Source of the DNA: an uncultured Eubacteriales bacterium
GTDB lineage: Bacteria; Bacillota; Clostridia; Oscillospirales; Oscillospiraceae
Reading direction: 5' to 3'
DNA length: 35,972 bases
Assembly: GCA_900321275.1 (NCBI GenBank)
Contig: ONVI01000048.1
Span: 1-35,972 of the forward strand
Shown here in pieces: positions 1 through 7,063 of the stretch (positions are counted from its first letter, which is position 1; each line of letters starts with the position of its first letter). Position numbers and translations under genes: made by a program. The notes under the pieces were generated by a model. That model saw nothing but the letters and a program-made list of their open reading frames with translations. It did no database searches and was not told the origin of the DNA.

Positions 1-22
1 CGGTTTTCAGTGCAACAATGGT

Positions 23-991
23 TTATATGGAATGCGTATTCTTCCACGTCTCCGCTCTCAGGCGGGCATTTTCACGGATATTCAGATAGAAAAACGAATA
101 GTCACATCCGTGATAGCTCTCCGGTCCGAAGACGCTTTCCAGGTCATCCATCTTCAGCAACTTTGTGATCGCGTACTTTTGAAACGCGGGATTCATGACC
201 ATGACCACGCCTCTTTCCAGGTCGAGCACGGCGTCGGCCCGGATCGGCAGTTCATCCATTCCGGAATTCAGGACATGCGGCACAAAGCTTCCGAGGTTCA
301 GTTCAGGCCCTGCCGGCGTATCATCCGTACGCCAGTTGAGGGGATTGATCGAAATCGCACCGGGAGAGACAACCAGGGAGGGCTTGCCTCTGTTCGCGGG
401 TCCCTCTGTGTTCCACGAGACCACAACGCCCAGGTCATCTGCCGCCTGTGCCGCTTTCACGTGCGGGTTCTCCTCCAGGTATTTTCCGGTCAGAGAATCG
501 CCGATGCAGTAGGCGGCGATCATCTTGGCATAATAATCCGGATGCGCTTTCATATAATCCGACAGGACTATGTAGCTCAAGCGGGATCCCTGGGAATGTC
601 CCGCGAGGAAATACGGCCGTCCCTGGTTCAGATTCTCAAAATAATAGTCCAAAGCCGCATAGACATCTGTTCTCGGCTCTAACCATTCGGCCTGATCCAC
701 TTCCTCAAAGCTCATCTTGGAAAGCTTCATCCCATTCACCTGTCTCCAGTATGGGGCGAAGAGATTGGCGACCGGTTCAAATGCGCTGGCCTGCTGGGCA
801 AAGTTTCGCTTGGCTCCCAAATGCATGCTGGGGTTGTTGAGCGAGCAGATGATGTCTGCCAGAGGATCTTCACAGCTTGAGGGGTAGAGGTAGAGCAGAT
901 CCACTTCTTTGTCCGGTGTTTTCGGCCACGAAAGCCAGTTTCTTCTCTTTGAATAATCCGGCGCCGTCCCGACCAGTGGTTTTTTGTACAT
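23..991 (-). CDS. DUF3089-type alpha/beta hydrolase
   Basis: The 322-residue product has the nucleophile-elbow motif GHSQG at residues 131-135 (Ser133) after a predicted strand (PYFLA). A candidate catalytic His lies in YHGCDYSFFY near residue 294. The early DLLYLYPSS segment and the distribution of these motifs match what I recall of DUF3089, a lipase/esterase-like family in the alpha/beta-hydrolase fold. The substrate is unknown. There is no signal peptide or membrane segment, so it is probably cytoplasmic. The start is supported by an AAAGGAG site just upstream of the ATG on the minus strand. It is the third gene on this strand after sbcD-sbcC, separated from sbcC by 172 nt. In that gap I see only a TATAAT-like hexamer (1064-1069, minus) with no convincing -35. 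The family call is fairly sure; the function is open. Confidence 0.8.
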   Translation of the reverse strand: MYKKPLVGTAPDYSKRRNWLSWPKTPDKEVDLLYLYPSSCEDPLADIICSLNNPSMHLGAKRNFAQQASAFEPVANLFAPYWRQVNGMKLSKMSFEEVDQAEWLEPRTDVYAALDYYFENLNQGRPYFLAGHSQGSRLSYIVLSDYMKAHPDYYAKMIAAYCIGDSLTGKYLEENPHVKAAQAADDLGVVVSWNTEGPANRGKPSLVVSPGAISINPLNWRTDDTPAGPELNLGSFVPHVLNSGMDELPIRADAVLDLERGVVMVMNPAFQKYAITKLLKMDDLESVFGPESYHGCDYSFFYLNIRENARLRAETWKNTHSI

Positions 992-1163
992 GGCTGTCTC
1001 CTTTCAAATACGATATTGTGCTTGTCCGTATGTTCTTTCAAATGCGTTCCTCAAAAGCATTGAATTATAAAACCAAAGGCAATGCCTACTGTATCAGTAC
1101 TATATCAGGTTCGGAGCCTTTTTTCAATAACAAAGGAGGCTTTACAATCGCAGCATGCTTTCC

Positions 1164-4100
1164 TCACGGCAGTTCCAGCGTCAGTGTGCTGCCCTTTTCA
1201 CCACCCTTGACGCGGATCTTCTGCGGGATGCTCTCGTCCAGCTTGTCCACGTGGGAGATGATGCCCACCAGCCGGTTCCCTTCGGTGAACTGTCCCAGCA
1301 CGTCCAGCGCCTTGTCCAGCACCCCGTCCGAGAGGGTACCGAAGCCCTCGTCGATAAACAGGGCTTCCATCTGCCTGCCGCCCGCATGGTTCTGTACCAC
1401 GTCGGAGAGCCCCAGCGCCAGGGACAGGGAGGTGAAGAAGGCCTCGCCGCCCGAGAGCGATCCCGAGCCGCGCAGCAGACCGGTGCTGTTGTCGAGCACT
1501 TCGATCTCCAGCCCGGCCTTGGCGTTGCGGCGGTCGGCGTCCGTGCGGTGGACGAGCTCATACCGCCCGCCGCTCATAAGCTCCAGGCGGCGGTTTGCCA
1601 TCTCCAGAATCTCCCGGAACACCGCGCCCATCACATAGCGGTCAAAGCTCAGCTTCCCGCCCTCGCCGCTTGTGCCCACGGCGAGCGAGGCAAGACGGTC
1701 GAGCCGTGTCCAGGCAGCCTCGCCCGCGGCAAGGGAAGCCGTCAGCGCCTGCGCCTTATGGAAGACGTCCGTGTGATTTTCCAGGAAAGCTTCCAGCTTC
1801 GCGCAGGCGTCGTTTGCGTCGTCGTACTCCTGCCGCAGGGCGGCAAGGAATTCGTCCAGCGCCGCAAGATCCGCAGGCTGCTTCCCGGCGGTCTGTTCGC
1901 TCAGCTTCCGAACCTGCTCCCGCGTGTGCCGCAGCGCTTCCGCATACGCGGTGAAGACATTTTGCTCCGCCTTCAGCCAGTCCTCAGCGTCCTCGTCTCC
2001 GATGGGGGCGAGGGCAAGACGGACTTTTTCCGTGCTTTCAAATCCTGCCTCGCGGAGCGCGCGGTCAAGCGCGGCTTCGGAGGCGTCCTGTTCTTCGCGC
2101 TGCTTTTCGGCGATGTTTTCTTTTTCGCTTACCATGCCGCTCGTCGTGTTGAGCTTTCGGTTCGCGTCGTCCAACGCTGCCCGATGGTTCTGCATCTGCC
2201 CGGCAAGCTGCCGCTGCTTTTCTTCCAGGGCCTCTTTCTCTGCTTTTGCGGCCTCGGCGCTGTCATGGCGGAGCTGCTTTTTCAGCTCCCCGATCGCGGC
2301 GTCTGCCGCCTGCGCGGCGGCGCGCTGTTCACGTTCGACCTTTTCGTACTGCTCGATCATAGCCCGCGAGGAGCTTATTTTTTCTTCCTTTTCCGGAAGC
2401 TGTGACTTGCAGCGCAGACGCTCCTTCTGCTGCGCAAGCGCTTTGGCATACAGGCTTTCAGCTTCGGACTTCCGCGCTTTCGCTTCCGCAATGGCGGCGC
2501 TCAGACAGCCGTCGGCGCACAGCATATCCCAACCCGTGCAATCCGGCAGGACGGACAGCGCCTTTTCCAGCAGCGTTGTCTTCCGCGCTTCGATGGCTGT
2601 TCGGAGCGTCTCGACCCCGGTGTTTTCTGCGCTGCGGGCCTGCTCCGCCTTCTCGTGGGCCTTCTTCGCCGCTTCAACGTCCTTTTGGTTCGGGGTTTCC
2701 GCCGGCAGCCCGGCAAGCTGCGGAATCTGCGCCCGGTTCAATCTGCTGCGGCATACGGGGCATTCCGCCTCGCCGTCAGTTTCCAGCGCCGTGTGCAGCT
2801 GCTCGGCGAGAAGTCCGGCCTGACCCGCGATGAAGCGCCGGTACAGATCTGAAAAATGCGCTTCTGTCTCCGCGGCCTTTTTCGTCAAAGCCGTAAGCCG
2901 CTCCTGCCTTTCACGCAGGTTCTTCTCCAACGCATAAATTGCCTCTTTCTCTTCCCGGACGCCGCTTTCCCCGTCCAGCGCCTGCAGCCGCTCCTGTGCG
3001 CGCTCATCTCGATACTCGGCCTCTTTTGCCTCACTGTCCGCATTTTCCAGCGTGAGAAGCTTTTCACGCAGGGCGTCCGTTTCCGCCGTGAGCGCTTCAA
3101 GCTTCCTTCGTTCCTTCTCCAGGGCTTTGCCCGCTGTATCTGCGGCGTCGGATGCGGAGCGCCTGTCTGCCTCCAGCCGCGCGAGATCGTCATAGCGGGG
3201 GAGCTGTTCGTCAATGGATCGGATCTGCGCGGAAACGGCGCTGATCTCCTCAGAAGTTTGTGCGTCTGCCTCGACTGCTTCTGCTGCCTCACGGGCTGCG
3301 ATCTGACAGGCCGCAAGCTTCGTGTGCAGAGCCTCGATTTCCGCAAGCGTACAGATAAGCGCATGGCGCGTTTTTTCCTGATTGTCCAGCGCCGGTTTGA
3401 CGCGGTGGATCGCCTTGTCAGCAAGAGCCCAGGCCTGCTTCCGCCGGTCCATATCCGGCCCTTTGGCCTCCGCTTCCGAAAGCGTTTGCCGCTGGGCCTC
3501 AAGCTCGGCAAGCCGGGCGTTGTCGGCCTCGGCGGCGCCCTTCTTCGTGTTGAGCGCGGCGATTTGCGCACTGAGCTCGTCCCGGATCTTTCTGCGCCGG
3601 GTCAGCGCTTCCTGATCTTCCAGTGTAAGCAGCCGCAGATTCTCGATCAGCTCCGGATGCTCTGGAAAATAGCGCGCGGCCTCCTCGCCGCCTGACGATG
3701 CGGGAAGCTTCAGGTTCTGCAGCAGCACCCGCAGCTGCTCCCGCTGCCCGGCGCGTTGATTCTTCAAGGCGTCGCGCGCAGCCGCCAGCAGATTCTGATA
3801 GTACAGATACGGGGCGCTGTCGAAGAGCTTGCCCAGAATTTCGTTTTTCTTGTCGCTGTCCGCCTTGAGAAATTCCCGGAACTCCCCCTGCGCCAGCATG
3901 ATGATCTTGCGGAACTGTTCGGCGCTTAGACCCAGCAGCTCTTCTACCCTTGCCGTCACTTTCTTTGCCCCGGTGAGCGGCTCGTGCGCGGGTTCCCAAA
4001 GCGTTGCGTTTGGATTGGCCTCGCCGTACTGGTTCTCCGTTCCGCGTTTTTTGACAAAGTGCAGACTGCGCTCCACCTCGTACTCTTTTTCGCCCTGCCG

Positions 4101-4346
4101 AAAACGCAGTATGACCCTGGTGTCCACGGATTTGGGTACATGATCGCAGTGGAGCATGTCTGCACTGCGGTCGGTGCCGCTGGCCATGCCGTAGAGGGCG
4201 AACATGATCGCGTCGAAGATGGTGGTCTTTCCCGCGCCCGTGTCCCCGGTCACCAGATACAGGCCGTGTTCGAGCTTGTCAAAGGGGACTTCCGTTTTTT
4301 CGGCATAGGAGCCGAAGGCGGTCATTTCAAGATATACCGGTCTCAT
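1164..4346 (-). CDS. sbcC: Exonuclease SbcCD, ATPase subunit SbcC
   Basis: This 1,060-residue protein is the ATPase of the SbcCD (Mre11-Rad50-like) complex, which opens hairpins and trims DNA double-strand ends in the cytoplasm. The N-terminus carries Walker A GDTGAGKTT (34-42) after a strand typical of Rad50/SbcC (MRPVYLEMTAFGSY). A long Ala/Glu/Arg/Lys-rich coiled coil fills the middle. At its apex is the zinc-hook CPVC (Cys529 and Cys532). The C-terminal lobe has the ABC signature LSGGEAFF near residue 965 and Walker B LFIDEGFGTLS near residue 1000. Length is normal for the family. The ATG overlaps the sbcD stop by 4 nt (ATGA), indicating translational coupling. Confidence 0.96.
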   Translation of the reverse strand: MRPVYLEMTAFGSYAEKTEVPFDKLEHGLYLVTGDTGAGKTTIFDAIMFALYGMASGTDRSADMLHCDHVPKSVDTRVILRFRQGEKEYEVERSLHFVKKRGTENQYGEANPNATLWEPAHEPLTGAKKVTARVEELLGLSAEQFRKIIMLAQGEFREFLKADSDKKNEILGKLFDSAPYLYYQNLLAAARDALKNQRAGQREQLRVLLQNLKLPASSGGEEAARYFPEHPELIENLRLLTLEDQEALTRRRKIRDELSAQIAALNTKKGAAEADNARLAELEAQRQTLSEAEAKGPDMDRRKQAWALADKAIHRVKPALDNQEKTRHALICTLAEIEALHTKLAACQIAAREAAEAVEADAQTSEEISAVSAQIRSIDEQLPRYDDLARLEADRRSASDAADTAGKALEKERRKLEALTAETDALREKLLTLENADSEAKEAEYRDERAQERLQALDGESGVREEKEAIYALEKNLRERQERLTALTKKAAETEAHFSDLYRRFIAGQAGLLAEQLHTALETDGEAECPVCRSRLNRAQIPQLAGLPAETPNQKDVEAAKKAHEKAEQARSAENTGVETLRTAIEARKTTLLEKALSVLPDCTGWDMLCADGCLSAAIAEAKARKSEAESLYAKALAQQKERLRCKSQLPEKEEKISSSRAMIEQYEKVEREQRAAAQAADAAIGELKKQLRHDSAEAAKAEKEALEEKQRQLAGQMQNHRAALDDANRKLNTTSGMVSEKENIAEKQREEQDASEAALDRALREAGFESTEKVRLALAPIGDEDAEDWLKAEQNVFTAYAEALRHTREQVRKLSEQTAGKQPADLAALDEFLAALRQEYDDANDACAKLEAFLENHTDVFHKAQALTASLAAGEAAWTRLDRLASLAVGTSGEGGKLSFDRYVMGAVFREILEMANRRLELMSGGRYELVHRTDADRRNAKAGLEIEVLDNSTGLLRGSGSLSGGEAFFTSLSLALGLSDVVQNHAGGRQMEALFIDEGFGTLSDGVLDKALDVLGQFTEGNRLVGIISHVDKLDESIPQKIRVKGGEKGSTLTLELP

Positions 4347-5587
4347 GTCCTTGCCTCCTGTCCGGTGAGATAATCCAGCAGCTTTTCAATCTCTGCCGCT
4401 GTTGGGGCGGCGTGGGGCTCCGCGTGCTGCAAAATCTCACCCGCAAAGCCGAGAAGCGCCGCGTCCTCATCTGTGGGCGGGACGCCGCCGCTGCGCTCGG
4501 TATAGAAATCGCAGAACAGATTATCGACGCTTTTCTCTTCCAGATCGCCCCGTGAGAGTACGCCTGCCTCGCCGGAAAACTGCGTGTAGTCCGAGCAGAG
4601 CTCCATCAGAACGCTGTCCCGGCTTTGGTACAGCTCATGGAAAAAAGCGGAGATCTCGGGGCTGACGCGCCGATCCGTCAGCACGATTCTGAGATATTCG
4701 CCCCGGCGCGTGTCGTGCAGCTGCGCATCGCGGATATCCTCAAAGGCGCCGCAGATCTCCCGCATGGGGTGCAGCGGCGGAATATGCAGCGTCTCAACCC
4801 GGACGGGCGCGCCCTTTTCTCCCAGCTCCACCAGCAGCGGCCCTTTGGCCTTCTGCTTCGTCTCGTTGAAATGATAGCACAGCGGCGAGCCCGCGTAACG
4901 CACCGCATCCCGTCCGACGGGGTAGGCCGCGTGGATATGCCCGAGGGCGGTGTAATCGAAGCCGTCGAAGGCGGTATAGTCGATTTGCCCGACGCCGCCC
5001 ACCATGGACTCGGAGCCGCCCCGTTCTCCCTCTGTGCCGCCGGCCGTCACGTTCTGGTGGGCGATAAGGACGTTGCGCTGCGCATAGTCGATCGGCTGCC
5101 GGGACAGCAGCTCACGCACGGCGGCGTCGCTGTCGCGCAGGCTGTCCTCACCGATGACCTGCCCGATCAGCGCCGGATAGACGTAGGGCATCAGCCAGAA
5201 GGTGACCGGGCCGTGCTCGTCCGAAAGCGTTACGGAGCGGAGCAGGGGAGAGGCGGACAAAGCCCCGGAGATATGCAGTCCCTCCCGCGCAAGCAGGGAA
5301 TTGAGGAAGGAGAGGCGCTGAACGGAGTCATGGTTGCCCGCGCACATCAGGACGGAGATGTGCAGCTCCGACAGCGAAGTCAGCATGCGGCTGAGAAGCT
5401 GTACCGCGTCGCCGGAGGGGGCGCCGCGGTCATATATATCACCCGCGATCACAACCGCGTCCGGGCGCAGTTCTTCCGTCAGGGCGAGAAAGCGTTCGAC
5501 CCACACGGGCTGGTCGCCGTTTTCCAGCAGGGAAGTACCGTAGATGGATTTGCCGAAGTGCAGATCGGCGAGATGAAGAAAGCGCAT
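4343..5587 (-). CDS. sbcD: Exonuclease SbcCD, nuclease subunit SbcD
   Basis: This is the 414-residue metallophosphoesterase subunit of SbcCD. The phosphodiesterase motifs appear in order: ADLHFGK (Asp8, His10), AGDIYDRG (Asp50, Asp53), GNHD (84-87), a central IAHQNV, and LGHIHAAYP. These residues bind two Mn/Mg ions in the family. The open frame extends 53 codons further upstream. I chose the start at 5587 because the extension has no family resemblance, a AAAGGAG site sits 8-13 nt before this ATG, and SbcD proteins normally begin MRFLHLAD. It is first in the sbcDC pair, and a candidate promoter lies at 5623-5651. Confidence 0.95.
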   Translation of the reverse strand: MRFLHLADLHFGKSIYGTSLLENGDQPVWVERFLALTEELRPDAVVIAGDIYDRGAPSGDAVQLLSRMLTSLSELHISVLMCAGNHDSVQRLSFLNSLLAREGLHISGALSASPLLRSVTLSDEHGPVTFWLMPYVYPALIGQVIGEDSLRDSDAAVRELLSRQPIDYAQRNVLIAHQNVTAGGTEGERGGSESMVGGVGQIDYTAFDGFDYTALGHIHAAYPVGRDAVRYAGSPLCYHFNETKQKAKGPLLVELGEKGAPVRVETLHIPPLHPMREICGAFEDIRDAQLHDTRRGEYLRIVLTDRRVSPEISAFFHELYQSRDSVLMELCSDYTQFSGEAGVLSRGDLEEKSVDNLFCDFYTERSGGVPPTDEDAALLGFAGEILQHAEPHAAPTAAEIEKLLDYLTGQEART

Positions 5588-5622
5588 AGCCTGCGTCTCC
5601 TTTGCTTTATCATGATGGAAAG

Positions 5623-5651
5623 AGTATATCAAAATACGCCGCAAATGAAAA
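5623..5651 (-). promoter_or_regulatory. Candidate sigma-A promoter for sbcDC
   Basis: On the minus strand, TTTTCA (5646-5651) and TATACT (5623-5628) are separated by 17 nt, 36 nt upstream of the chosen sbcD ATG. The -35 matches consensus at four of six bases. It lies inside the rejected 5' extension of sbcD. Confidence 0.45.
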
Positions 5652-5762
5652 GAGCGCAGGCGCAGACAGGACGCAGAATCTGAAAAGAATGCGCGCGAAA
5701 AAGGCACACACCAGCGGCACGGCTTTGAAAAGAATAACGCAGACATTTTGTCGCCTGCTGTA

Positions 5763-5791
5763 TTGAAATGATAAACTGATCCTGATATAAT
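5763..5791 (+). promoter_or_regulatory. Sigma-A promoter for the secreted Pro/Gly-repeat protein
   Basis: TTGAAA (5763-5768) and a perfect TATAAT (5786-5791) are separated by 17 nt. Transcription would start around 5798, leaving a leader of about 25 nt before the ribosome site. This strongly suggests the downstream gene is meant to be expressed despite its odd start codon. Confidence 0.75.
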
Positions 5792-5810
5792 AGTACCATC
5801 CTATAGCTGA

Positions 5811-5816
5811 AGGAGG
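5811..5816 (+). promoter_or_regulatory. Ribosome binding site that points to an ACG start
   Basis: AGGAGG, part of GAAGGAGGT, sits 8 nt upstream of the in-frame codon ACG at 5825. No ATG, GTG or TTG lies at a workable distance. The next in-frame candidates, TTG 5867 and ATG 5873, are about 50 nt away and would cut the signal peptide in half. An in-frame ATT at 5819 is only 2 nt from the site. Confidence 0.7.
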
Positions 5817-5824
5817 TTATTACA

Positions 5825-6628
5825 ACGAAAAAATTCATTGCAATCCTTCTGGTTTTTTCCCTGATTTTGAGCATGTCTGCCGCATCTTTTGCCGATTCCG
5901 CAAACGCCGCGGCGCCCCTTGCCAGGCTCAGCGGAAGCTTCGGCGCTGTGGAAACCATCCGCAGGAGCAGCGATACGGGCGCTGCAAACCCCTTCTATCT
6001 TGACAAGCCCGTGACCGATTGCGACCATGTCACGCTTGAGCTCAGCGTGACAGAGAGAAGCGGCTGGTGCGGCGCAAATTACTACATCTATGTGAGAGAC
6101 GCGGCAGGCGATTGGCACCATACCGGGGTGTTTCGCCTGAGAGAGGAGAATGTAAACGGACAGCCGTATACCTATGAGATCGATCTCGACAAGAGAGAGA
6201 CCTTCACTGCCATCGCGCTTTGGCCGGCAGACAAGGGCGTGGACTGCATCGGAGATTTTCACTTCTCGGTCTATGTGGATCCCGCCTGTGTCACAGAGTA
6301 TTCCAATGCCATTCCCAAGCCTTATTACCAGGACGGGAACGTGTCGTATGAGCCCATCGAAATTCACTTCGCGACAACCCCGTACGGGGAATCGAAGTGC
6401 TCGCTGAATGGGCTGTTTGGATGGCTGGTGCTTGCCGAATATATGAGAGAATTCGATCCCTGGCATCATCATTCGGGCGGCAATCCTCCGCCTCCACCCC
6501 CTCCGGGTGGAAATCCCCCTCCGGGTGGGAATCCTCCGGCAGGCGGCAATCCCCCGGCAGGCGGCAATCCCCCAGCGGGCGGCAATCCCCCTGCGGGCGG
6601 AACTGTTCAGCCGCCTTCCGGGAGCTGA
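5825..6628 (+). CDS. Secreted protein of unknown function with Gly-Asn-Pro repeat tail
   Basis: I do not recognise the family. Read from ACG 5825 the product is 267 residues. Residues 1-23 form a textbook signal peptide: KK, then the hydrophobic run FIAILLVFSLIL, ending in ASFA. The mature middle (about 24-210) is rich in predicted beta strands and aromatics (SGWCGANYYIYV, IALWPADKG, GDFHFSVYV), like a carbohydrate-binding or jelly-roll fold, but that is only an impression. After DPWHHHSGG the C-terminus is a flexible tail of GGNPPA repeats ending PPSGS. No LPXTG or membrane anchor follows, so it is probably released or held non-covalently. The start is unusual: a strong promoter and AGGAGG are in place, but the codon at the correct distance is ACG. 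A start at TTG 5867 would remove the positively charged and hydrophobic part of the signal. The coding region is flanked by its own promoter and terminator. Confidence 0.7.
   Translation, partial: TKKFIAILLVFSLILSMSAASFADSANAAAPLARLSGSFGAVETIRRSSDTGAANPFYLDKPVTDCDHVTLELSVTERSGWCGANYYIYVRDAAGDWHHTGVFRLREENVNGQPYTYEIDLDKRETFTAIALWPADKGVDCIGDFHFSVYVDPACVTEYSNAIPKPYYQDGNVSYEPIEIHFATTPYGESKCSLNGLFGWLVLAEYMREFDPWHHHSGGNPPPPPPPGGNPPPGGNPPAGGNPPAGGNPPAGGNPPAGGTVQPPSGS
6506..6604 (+). repeat. 18-bp tandem repeats coding GGNPP(A/P)
   Basis: Five consecutive 18-bp units begin at 6506, 6524, 6542, 6560 and 6578, followed by a half unit. Each encodes Gly-Gly-Asn-Pro-Pro-Ala (Pro in the first). Differences between units are mostly at third codon positions, which fits an expanded tandem repeat under protein-level selection. 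Confidence 0.85.
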
Positions 6629-6663
6629 ACTCCCTTGAAAGCATAATCCTTCCGACATGTTGA

Positions 6664-6707
6664 AATGGGTGATATGCACGCCGCGGCGTACATATCACCC
6701 ATTTTTT
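6664..6707 (+). terminator. Long-stem intrinsic terminator, possibly bidirectional
   Basis: Arms 6664-6676 and 6691-6703 are exact complements of 13 bp. The loop is itself the palindrome ACGCCGCGGCGT, so nearly the whole 40 bp can fold on itself. A run of six T follows (6702-6707) on the plus strand. It ends the secreted-protein gene. It lies just past the end of the minus-strand operon and may stop that too, although the T-run on that side is weak. Confidence 0.85.
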
Positions 6708-6715
6708 GCCCTGTA

Positions 6716-7027
6716 TTATATAATTTCACTCACCGGCTCGGCGTTCATGAGCTTTCCGGTAACCCGGCGGACGGCCATGTTCGCGGCGACAAGGTTCTGC
6801 CTGTCCTGTTCCGCCACGTCGATGTGCCAGACCCGGCGCAGGCGATTTTCCCGTCTGCCCATGAGCCGGGGATCCCAGCGTGTCCAGCCGAACACAGGGT
6901 ACTCGGAGGTTGTCCACACACGGTAGCGGACACCCTCGGAGACAAGCTCCGCCTCCACGCGCAGAAATTCCTCCTCGTCGTTGGTGATATAGACGGTCAG
7001 TTCCCGTCCGGTATCCCTGAACAGCAT
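6716..7027 (-). CDS. Small conserved-looking protein of unknown function (103 aa)
   Basis: I do not recognise this protein. It is short, soluble and highly charged, with no signal peptide. The first half (LTVYITNDEEEFLRVEAELVSEG..YRVWTTS) reads like a strand-helix-strand unit, vaguely similar to small DUF2007-like proteins. The second half has WTRWDPRL and RRVWHIDVAEQD. It is the last gene of the ABC transporter/glucosidase operon, 36 nt after the glucosidase stop, with a GAAAGGAAAGAGG ribosome site. Its codon use matches its neighbours, and its position argues that it is a real gene. A role linked to the transporter or glucosidase is only a guess. Confidence 0.65.
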   Translation of the reverse strand: MLFRDTGRELTVYITNDEEEFLRVEAELVSEGVRYRVWTTSEYPVFGWTRWDPRLMGRRENRLRRVWHIDVAEQDRQNLVAANMAVRRVTGKLMNAEPVSEII

Positions 7028-7063
7028 GGTGACCTCTTTCCTTTCAAATATTTGCTGCCTGTG

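Noticed and set aside
5588-5746. 53-codon upstream extension of sbcD
   Set aside because: It lacks resemblance to SbcD and overlaps a candidate promoter. A good ribosome site marks 5587.
5801-6679. A minus-strand frame with RRGIAACRGIAA repeats
   Set aside because: The repeats are simply the reverse of the GGNPPA units. The plus strand has promoter, ribosome site and signal peptide.
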